In this document: one piece after another, positions 39,188 to 51,100 of the stretch
How the letters are laid out: each line of letters starts with the position of its first letter
Position numbering within the stretch: position 1 is the stretch's first letter
From: Hyphochytrium catenoides
Taxonomy: Eukaryota; Sar; Hyphochytriomycetes; Hyphochytriales; Hyphochytriaceae
Reading direction: 5' to 3'
Length of the DNA stretch: 64,000 nucleotides
Assembly: GCA_900088475.1 (NCBI GenBank)
Contig: FLMG01003519.1
Span: 1-64,000, forward strand
Position numbers and translations under genes: made by a program
The notes under the pieces: generated by a model
Told to the model about the DNA's origin: nothing
What the model saw: only the letters and a program-made list of their open reading frames with translations
The model's database searches: none

Positions 39188-40621
39188 ATTAGGCTACTAC
39201 GAGGTGTAGCAAGCATTACTTGAAGGTAATAGAGGTTCATCCCGGCCTGCGCCTCCGACAGCATCTACTTGGCTGCAGCATGGCATCATATATCTACCTC
39301 TTTGCAAGGAAGAGAGGATGGGGTCTTTTTTCCTGGAGTCTTCCTATCCAACGCTAATGAACACGCAGCATCGAGTTCCCTGCAATGGACTTTAGACGGA
39401 AGATGATGATAGTGATGCACATCTGCAGCGACTGTTACTGCTAGAGCTTTACGAGGGATCCTGAGGGCGCAGGTCTTACAACGGGTGGAACTAGGAAGTC
39501 TGAGTTTCAGGTAAGTTCCTTCAGCGCCGAGATCTCTCTGAAGCTCCACAGATCATCATGCTGGCGGGCAACTCTCTGCTGCTTCAAGCTGGCTTCATTG
39601 AACATCATCTTCGGTAGTGTATGCAAAGCCTTTCTCTATGGGCTGATGATTGAGAGTCAGTCCCCTGACCGCTTTCCACACTTTAGACTAGATCCTCACT
39701 TCTCGTGATGGAAACATTTCAAGCAATCGACCATGGAACTTTGTTTCTTTCATACGGAGTATATACAGGAGAGAACACCAGTAATTTAGAATATAGTGGG
39801 CTTGGCGAGTACTGTAGTTTTTACCCAATCAGTGGATAATACAGATAGATAGGGAAGTTAAGGCTATCCAGGATAGCAAACTTGCAAAACCTTCTTCACA
39901 ATAATGTCAGGAAATCTACAGGTCAGCTGGTCTAAGAAGGAGGGAGATACACTCCCTACATCCACTGTAGAACTGACTCTCATCAGAGTCAATAGTTGGG
40001 CCTTCTGGTGTCCGTCCGATAACCCTCGAGGAAGATGCAGGTTGGGACGTGTGATGTGAGGAGAGGGCGGAGAGAGGAAGGAAGAAAAGTTGCCATCTTC
40101 GTAAGGCCTTCATTACGAGTAGAACCTCCTCCTGGTCAAATCTCTTCTGACTTGCTCGTTGAGGCCTCCCTAGGATGGCCTGTGGCAGAGTTTGGATTGT
40201 TATTATTGCTGTTGCTAACCGTTTCCCTGAGCCGCTAACCGCTAGAGAGTGCACCTGTAGAAGCCTGGAGGAGAAAGGTAAAGGTGCATCATGGGCACCC
40301 GAAAGGGCACACTCCTCACGCCTGATGATGGAGCAGTAGGATAATATAAAAGCAAGCTAAGACGCACATTCAATAAGTTTTAGGGCTATCTGGAACTCCG
40401 AGCTGCCTCTCTCTCTTGTCTCTTATAAAAAGACCTGACCACCGCGTTTGATCCATAAGCTACGACTATTACGCATTCCTTCTGATCACCTTTTCCTTCT
40501 CTTGCTCGCCTCCTGTAAGTCTTTCTCCTTTCTCCAAGGCTGCTTGATGATGACATAACGTGTCGAGGGATTGCGCAACCAAAGCACACTTCGAACGTGG
40601 CCTAAGACACGCTCAAGAACA
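39188..40621. other. Intergenic, divergent promoter region
   Basis: About 1.4 kb between divergent starts. Several short frames with no splice or family support. Confidence 0.5.
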
Positions 40622-41551
40622 ATGATGGCCACAAGGAAACAGAACGTAAGTCCAACGCCTTGACTCTCATGTCTGCTAAGTTTGCACCGGTAAGTGGTAT
40701 GAACAAAGGGGACTCATGATCCCTCTCCTCAGTCGAGTGGCAGGCCTTCTGGAGGGCACTGTGAGCTTGATCCTTGCGAACATAATAATCCTGTGGCGGA
40801 TGGCGTTGGTCCGGAGCTGAATGCAGAAACAGCGACAGACAACCAAAAGTCGCAGGAGTCTGGGGTTCCTGCATGCCTCTCACAGCTCAGGTACATACCA
40901 AGATGGAATTGGTGGATATCGGCCCCTCAAAACACTGCGCAGGCGGGCATTGCAGGATTTAAGGGCTGAGCGTGACCATTGGCTCCAGAAAGAGAAAGAT
41001 CTGGCCAAGTTAGTGAGTGCTTTTTTATATGACGGTGACCTCAAGAAGGTATGCGAGTCACGGCGTCGGGCCTCGAGCTCTCAAACCTCACTTGGTGACA
41101 GAGTCAAAATGTAGGGTGCGGAGCTTCAGGCAATGTTCAGCGGAAGGCTATCCTCTAGCAATTCCAAGGTAGACACAACAGGGCTAACGTTCTCCCAGCG
41201 CTTATAGTACTCATTCTAGTGCTCCATAGGACAAAATTGCAGAAGCCGAGAAGGTTATTCAGCACTTAGAGCAGCACTTGAGTGCATCATCAGACATCAG
41301 AAATGCAGAGAAATCAACGACGGTTGGCCCCAGGGACATCGACAGGAATAGCACGGTGGGATCGGACCGCTGCCAAGGGTGTTCCCACATGCATAAGCAA
41401 CTGAAGGCAGAGCAGCTGGCGAAGCTGCAACTGATCCGAGAGAACGCGATGTTAGCTGATCACATTGCTGACTTAGAAAAGCTGGTAGGTACCCGAGATG
41501 CGAGATTTGCATGACTAGCCCTGATCCTTATCTATGCAGCTCGAGTCCTAA
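40622..41551 (+). CDS. Small coiled-coil protein, unknown function
   Basis: Exons: 40622-40645, 40681-40689 (9-bp microexon, tentative), 40733-40890, 40943-41012, 41115-41168, 41230-41484, 41540-41551; 193 residues, phases agree. The N-terminal third is acidic and Gly/Pro-rich and looks disordered. From exon 4 the protein is helical with heptads: RRALQDLRAERDHWLQKEKD, IAEAEKVIQHLEQHL and LQLIRENAMLADHIADLEKL. A CQGCSHMH cluster (CxxC...H) lies between helices and could bind a metal ion. No family recognised. The last exon codes only Leu-Glu-Ser before the stop, so that end is tentative. Confidence 0.6.
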
Positions 41552-42184
41552 GAGTCTCAAGTCAGACTCCTCAGTCACAGTAAGTTAGATTCCCCTTACT
41601 CAAAAGTAGATACCTTTTCTTGACACCCAGGAGATTGGAAGAGCAGCACGACCCTCTTCAAGAGTTTCAAATGATTATCATTGAGGTAGCGCTGAGCCTA
41701 AGGTTTCGATATGAGGACTGGGGAAAAAGCCACATTGCGAGCCAGTCTCACCTTCTCTAAATCATCATGTGTTACCGCTCCGCTACATATAAAGGGCAGC
41801 AAAAGGGTTGGTGCCTCAGGGTGTCATAGTCCCGATATAATAAGCCTCCTACCTTATGATCCGCATGACCAGGTCGATGTGCTGCTTTAACATGTGGTTG
41901 TCTGGTTCAAGCCAGTAAGCTGAACGCAGAAGCCCCAACGCACAGCTCTGGGTATCATTGTGCTCTAAGTGGAAACGTTGACGCTTTAGGCTGGACGCCC
42001 CCAGATAGCACAGAGCTGACTAATCTCAATATGAGCTACATGTGACAAGATTTCACGTAGACCGACGAAGAGCGGCGAAGATCGTACCTTATAAAAGGCT
42101 AGTGTATGATTGGGAAACCTTCATGGTAGACAAAAGAGGATGGAGTTAGCAGTTCCCTCAAAAGCGCAAACCGGCGCAATGCAA
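41552..42184. other. Intergenic, convergent
   Basis: Between two convergent small genes; nothing recognisable. Confidence 0.5.
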
Positions 42185-42996
42185 TCACCGATTGAGTAGT
42201 TCCAGGAACGTCTCCCTAGCCTTCAGAATCTGAAGCAAGAGGTCTCTTAGCACTAGCAAGGACTTTGCAGCGACAAGCTGGCCAAGTTATGCTTACATCA
42301 TCCTCGCCCACAGCGGCCTCAGCTTCCTCATAGAGGTAGACGGCTAGTTCAACCTCCTCTGCTGTCAACCTTTGGCCGCGTCTACTTACAGGTCTAAATT
42401 TAGAGTGATGGAAGACCGTTGTACGAGAACTAGATGAGTACCTGTTAAGTAGTCTACGTGCCGCCTTCACGAGCTCGAAGCGGTCAGGGTTATAATCATA
42501 GGTAAAGCTGCTGCTAAACTGTGATAAAGTCCTCAGTCAACCTAATTCAGACAAGACTGGGTACGTAGCTCACCAACTCTGCTCTGGGTAGCGCCAGAAG
42601 GGGGAATGGCCTCCAGTCAGGGTCTTCGCGGACTAGCTTCTCAACCTGGAAGATGTCAGAAGATTCTTCATCAGTGCCTAACATCAATTAGGCCAACCTG
42701 CTCTGATGCCGACTCATCTAATATTCGCGATGGATAGAGACTTGGCGCACTGTTGTGCGCTGGATTTGTAACTATCTGCCTGCAGAAAGCGACAGCTTCA
42801 CACAGAGTTCAAAAGTTCCACCTTAAGAACTAATGGCATATTACCGAAGCTTCAAAATCCGAACCCTGCGGTCCTCAGCCACGCTTCCTGATTCCTCCAC
42901 CTTCGTCGATGGCCGGGTACCGACATCAATCTCCTCAACCTGACTGGAGCCACCAGCTGTCGCTTGCGGAAGCTTTAGGGTCCCCAGGGACCTCAT
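42185..42996 (-). CDS. Small protein of unknown function
   Basis: Exons (minus): 42996-42845, 42779-42698, 42645-42574, 42518-42442, 42393-42297, 42262-42185; 185 residues, all phases consistent with introns of 34-65 bp. The chain reads MRSLGTLKLPQATAGG..., then VEKLVREDPDWRPFPLLALP, a conserved-looking YDYNPDRFELVKAARRLLNR block and a Leu-rich helical C-terminus (LVLRDLLLQILKARETFLEL). I do not recognise a family. An upstream exon (frame with RLFLYDEDPPLFLPVIAKR at about 43050-43110) could extend the N-terminus, but no joint in phase was found. Confidence 0.6.
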
Positions 42997-43969
42997 AGCG
43001 ATGCCTGAAGGAAGGTCTTCTACATGTAAATAGCTGTTGAGTACGTTTAGCGATCACGGGCAAGAACAGAGGAGGGTCCTCATCGTAAAGGAACAAGCGC
43101 TTGGTAGCTACTAACGAGTGCTCGAGGTTGCTTCCCAGCTTCAGAGTTCATTGCAGGCGTCGCAAGAGCTGAGTACTGCTGCCGATGGCCGGTCGGCTTG
43201 GTATGATGACGGAGGCAAAGAGAACGCAGAGGTAGCGGAGGACGCTGCCGTCATCTTGTCTCTTCGTTTCGCATTGACTCTGGTTTACCCACCTTCAACA
43301 TCGTATCATCTCTTTTGCTACGAACTGTTGTTGTACAACCACCATAGTCTCCCAAGATAGCCGCTTTTTACAACTCTTTGCACGTATAAGGCCCCCTTCC
43401 GATCCCAGTTATGATGTTGCCCAAGCAGTGAGTGTAACTTGAGGTGACCTCCTCCATCATCTGTCAGGCAGGTTCAATCCTTCGCATCTTCTTCATAGTA
43501 GTGTAGGCCTACTTCTTCTTCTCCTTATTGCGTCATTGTCCTCTCTTCGTCAAGCTAATAATGTGTTCTGGTGGTCGTTGCACCAGTCCCTCGTCAACCA
43601 AGATAACGATATAATGCAACAACGCCTTCTTGTCACCGCCCACTACCAACAGCTACCTACTACTGGGAATCGCGGTTCTCACTCATAATAACTACTTAGA
43701 GTTGTCCCTGTACCCCCAGAGAACCTAGACAGGCCCATGCATTCTTCCTCGAGCGCTGAACAGACGCAGAAGTGCACAAGCGACTATTGTATTATCCGCT
43801 ATCTGGCGGATTGGGGCGATGTTTCCAGCTAAGTCTTGTTGGAACCACGGTTGTGTACAGCAGCTTTTCAATGCAGTATTCTTACTCATCGGTACAATAA
43901 TAACCGGCTGGTTATGGCACCAAATCTCCGCATACGTCGGTCCGGGGGAGGGAGGTACAGTGAGGAACC
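42997..43969. other. Intergenic
   Basis: Between two minus-strand genes. It holds a possible extra upstream exon of the small unknown gene near 43010-43130; otherwise nothing. Confidence 0.45.
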
Positions 43970-44890
<921 letters not shown>

Positions 44891-45681
44891 CACAGCTAAG
44901 ATTGCCAACCCTAGTTGGTGAGTGCCCTACTTTTCAGGAGCTTGTGATATGCTTTCTTGGCCCTTGGATACAAGCAATAAGCTTGCCCTAAAATAAAGCA
45001 AAAGCCGTTTACAGACAGATACTCCAGGAGGCCCGTAATAATAACACGCAAGATCCTCCTGTGGCCTTCAATAAGAACCCGACGCAATCCTATCTGGTAA
45101 CGGCTAGCCTTAGATTGTCTGTTCTTCGTTCACTGTGTGCCTTTTCAATAGTAGAACTAATCTCTTTCTCACCAAACGAAGAAAAAGAGCTTTCCAGTTC
45201 TGCAGGTGGTACACAGAGCTCCTCCCTTAATAACAGCCGGCCGCTCTGAACAAGTGTCCAGTGGAATGGTGTTGCAAGCAGTTTCCTTGATCTGATTCTT
45301 CACCGTGCTCAAGATGAAAGGCTGCCGGTAGTGTCTGGGCAGCCATTGCCTCTTATTTCGTCCTAGTAGCAGCACCAGGGTTCAAAATAATAATGGCTAT
45401 GCCTCTAGTAGTGAAGCACCTATTGATAGAGGCAACAATATCTTCAAACGCCTAGTAGCTCCAGCAGCATAAAGTTCAGTCCTGGGGTCCATATTAGCTG
45501 TTGCTTGTAGTAGGCACTGTGCCTCTCTTTGGTTTGCCCTCAGTACCTGAGCCGACTGAACCTTGAACAACCATCGTATGCCGCTCTTCCATCTGTGTCA
45601 CTACTCATGTGGCCAACGCTTATTACAAAGAAACACTTGTATGGATTACTCTATGACGTTACGTTATGGCTACAAGGGCTA
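44891..45681. other. Intergenic
   Basis: Between two same-strand genes; no supported features. Confidence 0.5.
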
Positions 45682-46518
45682 TTATGATATACAGCACGAG
45701 CGGACTATCTGGTCAAGACGAAACTCCTTAGCTAACTCCTCTTCCATCAGCGAGAAATCGACGTCTTCGAATCTCATGTATGATCTCTTTGAGAAGAATC
45801 GCCCGTAATCATACTCGTTTACCGTAGGTTCACCGCGAACAGCGATCTCGTAGTATCGGAGTTGGTCGAAGAATCCGTGGTTCACTGACGCCTCTGGTCT
45901 CTTCTCCTTTACAATACTCAGAGCCTCCCTCAGGCTGAACCTGGCGGGATGGGTAAGGTACGCGATGGCAGCTGTTGGGGACCTCGAGATCCCCTGCTCG
46001 CAGTGTATGAAGACTCGGCCACCGCTGGCTTCAGCCTCGTCGATAAAATATGCAATTTGAGGCATATGCGCTATAATAGCGACATCCTCGGGAACATCCT
46101 CGGATGGGACACGCAAATACTTGAGCGACGCAATGCAAGCACTTGATGCCTTCGTAGGCGAATAAGACGTTGTTGCCATTTCAATAGGCTCATCGTTCTC
46201 TGGGGAGAAGTTACATTCAGCTCCATTTACCGTCAGGACTGTTCCCTTCTCTAGTAAAGTCCTGCTTGCTTCGAAGAAGTTTGGGACCCTCGTGGTCACG
46301 TTAAGCACATGTGAGATACCAAGTTGCCGCAAGAGCTCCCCATCCTTTGCATGGTGTTTTGTTCCCACATATATGCTATCTGTTATCTTCGATGGAGGAA
46401 GTTCACAGGCTCTGTCGCTTCCCATACTGCTGCTGCTTGTTGCGGCTTCTTGCTCTTCTTCGTCGTCTTCGTCGCCCTCGTCAGGGAGTTCAAGAGTTCC
46501 ACTGAACCCTCCGCCCAT
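45682..46518 (-). CDS. Dual-specificity protein phosphatase with possible CaaX C-terminus
   Basis: Single exon, 278 residues. The DUSP core begins at KITDSIYVG (about 44) and carries the P-loop HCEQGISRS (Cys173, Arg179), matching HCxxGxxRS. Asp141 in KYLRVPSEDV is a candidate general acid. Between the LNVTTRVPNFF strand (about 80) and KYLRVP lies an insert of about 40 residues not usual in small DUSPs. The first 40 residues are acidic and Ser-rich. It ends RSCCIS, which fits a CaaX prenylation box (C-C-I-S), so membrane attachment is possible. It probably removes phosphate from Ser/Thr/Tyr in target proteins. It is divergent to the RING-H2 gene. Confidence 0.93.
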   Translation of the reverse strand: MGGGFSGTLELPDEGDEDDEEEQEAATSSSSMGSDRACELPPSKITDSIYVGTKHHAKDGELLRQLGISHVLNVTTRVPNFFEASRTLLEKGTVLTVNGAECNFSPENDEPIEMATTSYSPTKASSACIASLKYLRVPSEDVPEDVAIIAHMPQIAYFIDEAEASGGRVFIHCEQGISRSPTAAIAYLTHPARFSLREALSIVKEKRPEASVNHGFFDQLRYYEIAVRGEPTVNEYDYGRFFSKRSYMRFEDVDFSLMEEELAKEFRLDQIVRSCCIS

Positions 46519-47198
46519 GATCTCATAAGCTAAGCAGAGCTCACTGCGTGATCTCGCTGTCCCTGGAACGGGTCTTTTATCGCCATTTTCAGACTGGTTC
46601 GGTCATGGGTTGTGGTCATCATCAGCAACAAGATTTCTATAGGATTATAGGTCACTGCCAAGGCACCCAACAACAGCAACAACGTCTCTGTCTTACTTTT
46701 TTGGCTCTATCAGCTTCACTTTGGCCGAGGATATCGGGAGCCATACATCACTGGGGTAAAGACTTGAGCTTTAATCACTGTGTTCAGCTTGAGATCCCAA
46801 GGTAGGTCTCTGTCGCAGTTTATTCTGTCTCCCTTGCTTGGTGGATGGTTGAGATGATGATGGCCAACAGCAACAGAAAGAGAACACTGGGAGACAGAGA
46901 CACGACGAAAAGTGAAGGCACAGTTTCTTATCCCTTGACATACAGCCGGTTACGGCTAGTGATCCTGGGGAAGCTCTGTAAATAGTTCCAGCAGCAGAGC
47001 TTCATGTTCCTTGCCATCTTGGTTCCAAGGATTATTTGACCGTGCCGTGTTCTCTCCAAAAGGAAGACTGCAGACTGCAGATCTGCATTATCCGGTCTGT
47101 TAGCTTCAGCTCAAACACACTCTTTAAGCCGCTTGACCCACTGACTGCGGTGGAAAGCATGCCTCAGAGCCTGCGCGAAGAAGCGCCACCTCTAGATT
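46519..47198. other. Intergenic, shared divergent promoter region
   Basis: 680 bp between the starts of the phosphatase (-) and the RING-H2 gene (+). Contains CAACAGCAACA-type short repeats near 46670 and 46860. No gene seen. Confidence 0.5.
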
Positions 47199-48000
47199 AT
47201 GGGGAACTCGGCTAGTGCCCCCACCGACAACCAGCATAGAGTCGACAGGAGGCGTGCGGAACCATCGAGGTGTGATCCGATGCCGTTATCCACTTGCTGT
47301 ATATGGCCACACTTACCCTAATGCTGCCCGCCCGCCTCTAGTTATGAAGACCATTCATTACCTGCCAATCCCTTTTCATGTGAGTAATCCTTTGGGGTTT
47401 AGTCACTGTTCTTCGGCACTTGAAAGCCGTTTTGTTGTGACTTACAGCTAACTCGACGGTCTTGAAAATGTAGCTCGGAGCCTCTTTAGCGCACCACGAC
47501 ATGAAGGCCCAGTCTCGAGAAATGCAGTTTACGATGGAGAATTGGGGGTCGGTAGTCTGGAGGGACGTGTGCCGCAGCCCCGGCATGTATCCCTCGAAGG
47601 ACCCTCCACGAGGCTAGAAAACAATGGACTGGAGCCGGGGATTAAGCTTCTACAAGTGCCTTACAGTACGATGATGGCGGTTGAAACTCAAGCCAACACC
47701 GCCAAGGGAGTAGCAGTTTTGCCTTGTCATCTCTACAGGCCTTCAACAAATTCAACTCCAGATCGGGCCGCTTCCGGAAATGGTGATGGGTACAATCAAT
47801 GCGTCATATGTCTAGGACGTTTTAAGGAGGGAGACCGCTTATGCCGGATGCCGTGTCTGCATACTTTCCATCAGGCTTGCTTATTGCAATGGCTCTCTCG
47901 CCACTCTGCTTGTCCACTTTGCAACAATGAAGTCCAGAAACTGCTGCAGGAAGAAGAGCGGTTAACCCAGCCGCCTAACTCATCCGCAGGTGTATCCTAG
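47199..48000 (+). CDS. RING-H2 finger protein, probable E3 ubiquitin ligase, possible N-myristoylation
   Basis: Exons: 47199-47269, 47342-47379, 47474-48000; about 211 residues. The N-terminus MGNSASAP fits the myristoylation consensus (Gly2, Ser6), so membrane attachment is likely. The middle is low complexity. The RING-H2 finger near the C-terminus reads CVICLGRF...PCLHTFHQACLLQWLSRHSACPLC, with spacing C-x2-C-x13-C-x-H-x2-H-x2-C-x10-C-x2-C; Trp in LQW and Pro before the last Cys are typical of E2-binding RINGs. The exon 3 acceptor was chosen because it alone avoids a stop. Its stop is 141 bp from the convergent minus-strand gene. Confidence 0.88.
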
Positions 48001-48141
48001 CGGACTGACTAACCGTCGGCTGGCGCTCTCTATACGTCTCTCTCGTTCTTCCTGTTCAATAACACCTTGTAAGATAGCTATTTTATTCAGTTGGGGGCTG
48101 CTTTTATAAATTAATACTTGGAAAAGGATGAGGAGCAAATG

Positions 48142-51100
48142 CTACCCAGACTCTCCTTTCTCATCAGTGATTTTCTTCATCACCTTTGTCTGAGACACTT
48201 GCTTCTCCCACAAATCAAGCGTGAGATCTTCTAGTGCGCTATCCTCGGCACCTTTGAAGTAGAAACGGTCGTGATGCATCCTCTGTAACGTTGGGTCAGG
48301 AGCTGCTAGCTGAGCAGCTCCGCCGGTCTTCTCCAGTGCTTCAATCGTCTGAGCTAATCGATACATCTTGGAGATGTACTTCCTCATGCGAAGAGTGCAA
48401 GGTATATGTGGCATCAGACTCTTGCCTGACAGAACCATTTCATTGCCTTCTCGAATCATATCTCGACCTTGAGATAGCCTTGCCTGATTCTCACTTATGA
48501 GCTTTTGTAGAGCCTTGGCCTGTGTCATCCCTAACACTGAGACATCAATGTAATAGACTCCGTTATTATATGCGGGAATCGTGTTCAGGGCTTTTTGGGC
48601 TTCATCGATTACTTCTTCTCCCTTCATAACTAGCAGTTTGCCTTCTTCAATTAGCTTTTGGCCTGACAGTAGACATAGATGAGAAATTGAGATCTTCGAC
48701 CACCCACAGAGAACCGGTACAACCGACAAAACTTCCCACCTTTGCTGCCATCTTTAGAAAGGTGAACTAGCCCTCGTGTCCTGGCCTCAAAGACCCATTT
48801 TCCGATTCCAAGAATGACATGGAAGTTCTCAAAACCCGGTGGTAGCCGCCGAGCGTTGCGGTACAGCCTTCGTGCTAGATTCTGAGACTGATAGAGAGCT
48901 TGCCGAACGTCCGCTGTCCGCATCCGCAACATGTGTGCAAAGTGTACGTCTGAGATCTACGGAGGAAAGTGCGAGTCTTTAGTAAAAGCTTTGCAGTGGC
49001 TTGGACCTGACAGTATAGATAGGTCGGACAGGACTTTTTAAAATTTAGGGGTAGCATATCGAGAAAGTAAGCCCACTAGCCATTGCCGAGGTAACCGCTG
49101 ACAAGGGTTGTCAAGGAGGAGAATTAGGAAGAGAAGCCATTGCCCAAATTTCATCGAACCTTTGATTGATAGTCAACTCCGTCCTCCCAGTTCTCGGCGG
49201 ACACTGCACTGCTGGAAGACCCCTCACTGCTGCTGCTGTAGACTGTGGTAGTCTCATCTCCTTCTTTGCTAGCCTTTCCTCCTGATATTCCTCTCTCCTT
49301 CTGTTGCATGGTCCAGCAGCTTTGAAGAATGTTACCGTGAAAGGAACGGCGGATAATGACGCCCAAAGCGCTAATAGCGTATGCACTTTCCCAGGTGCTG
49401 AAACCAATTACGGCGTCAGAGCTTGGGTCATCGCCAAACACTTGGTACGTGCCGTCTCTTGGTGCCTGAGAAGGGTGAAGGTAATGATACAAACGTTAGG
49501 CCACATAAACAGCTGATTGGCACAGAGTTTGTGCCAATTAACTACTGATTGAAAAAGCCATGACTTAAGTTCCTTTCGGGGTAACAACAGGAATCGGGAC
49601 CGCCACGTATCGCTCTTAATTCTTGCTTCGCCTGCCACAACTCTCTGCTTTGTATAGCTCTTCTGTTCACCAGTTCTCACTGACCTGACCAAACCACTGA
49701 CTCTGGTGACCTCCGTCTGTCATAAATCGGATGCCAACCGGCGTTCCATCTAGGCAAACGTCTACTCGCACCACGATCTCTAACTCAGGAGCCTCAAATC
49801 GGTGCTCAGTGCCGTAAGCCCGGCCTTAACGAAAGGATGAAGCAGTGGATTTATTGTCGGAGATAGCTATTGAGTGAGTAGTGTAACTTCAGCTTACCAG
49901 CCAAGAAACCTTTGAATTGACATCCACCAGCTCTGTACCAGCACTGAATACCCTCCAATCGCTCCTTGAAGAAAAGGGAGACAGCGGTCAAATGAGCTAC
50001 CGGACTGGGATCCACATCCTCCCGATAGTCTCCTTCAGTTCTGCCACAGGGCGGAAGCTTAAGTAGCTGGAGACATAGTAGAACGTGTGCGTTAGGAGCT
50101 GGCTGAGAAGGAGGCATATATACCCAGTACGTGGGGTACGACCTTGTACATTGGAGCGAAGCGCTCCTCAAATGCCGTAAAAAGTAGTCTTCTTTCTAGC
50201 CTCAACCTCTCGCCAACCTCCTCTCCCCATCGTTCAAGCAGATTCTTCATTGTAGGGTGGCGCCGATTTAATCTCTGTCTGTAGGCCGCCCTCCATCGTG
50301 AGAACTTTGAGATTCTAGAGGAATAGAGACCCCGATCGAAGAAGACAACAGCATCGGAGAGTAGAGAGAGATCATGCGATAACCGTTTATCCATAAAAGC
50401 ACGCACAGCATGCCTCTCTGTAATCGTGTATTGAGGCTTCAGGTGCAACTTTAGCGCATAAAAGATCCGCTGAAGAACGCGAAGCTTAGCCCTGACGTAG
50501 AAGTGTTAGTCTATCATTTTGCCTATCCGGCGTTCTCGGATGTGATCCCTCTCATAATGGATTTGCCGTGCTCTAACATTTGCTATGTCAGTTTTTCCCA
50601 CCTCCTTCTGCAGTATTTAATCCTTATAATTCGTTCTCGAGCTCTGGCTTTTTGATTACCTTGTCCTGTTGGTCTCAATTATTTTGCGTCTGATCCTCTT
50701 TCTCTGGCACGTCTCCACCCATCGAAGGAAGATCCCCTTCTCATCTTGTCCTAAGCTCTGATATGTGGCTTCCACACCCTGAGGCCGAGTGTCTGTCTTG
50801 AGATAGCCGCTAAAGAGCCCTAACAGGTACTGCCAGACGAGGTGGGAAGAGTTGTGTCACGGGATGATTGGGAATTGGATAAGGGTCAACGATATAAGGT
50901 GTTGAGCAAAGGAAGAATGATACGCGGAACCTCAACTTCATCTACTCTTACCCTTCTTCTCCTAAGCTCTTTAGGCAAGTTGGGCGAGGCATACTTATGC
51001 CTCTCTTTAACCCAGAGCAGCCAGCGAGAGAAGATACCCCACTTTTGCTTTAGGGTGTGAAAGAGAGGCATTCCACGTAGGAGGTATCTATGGCGGGCGC

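Noticed and set aside
46292-46533. Plus-strand open frames over the phosphatase 5' end
   Set aside because: Antisense to the acidic Ser-rich N-terminus of the phosphatase; low-complexity mirror only.
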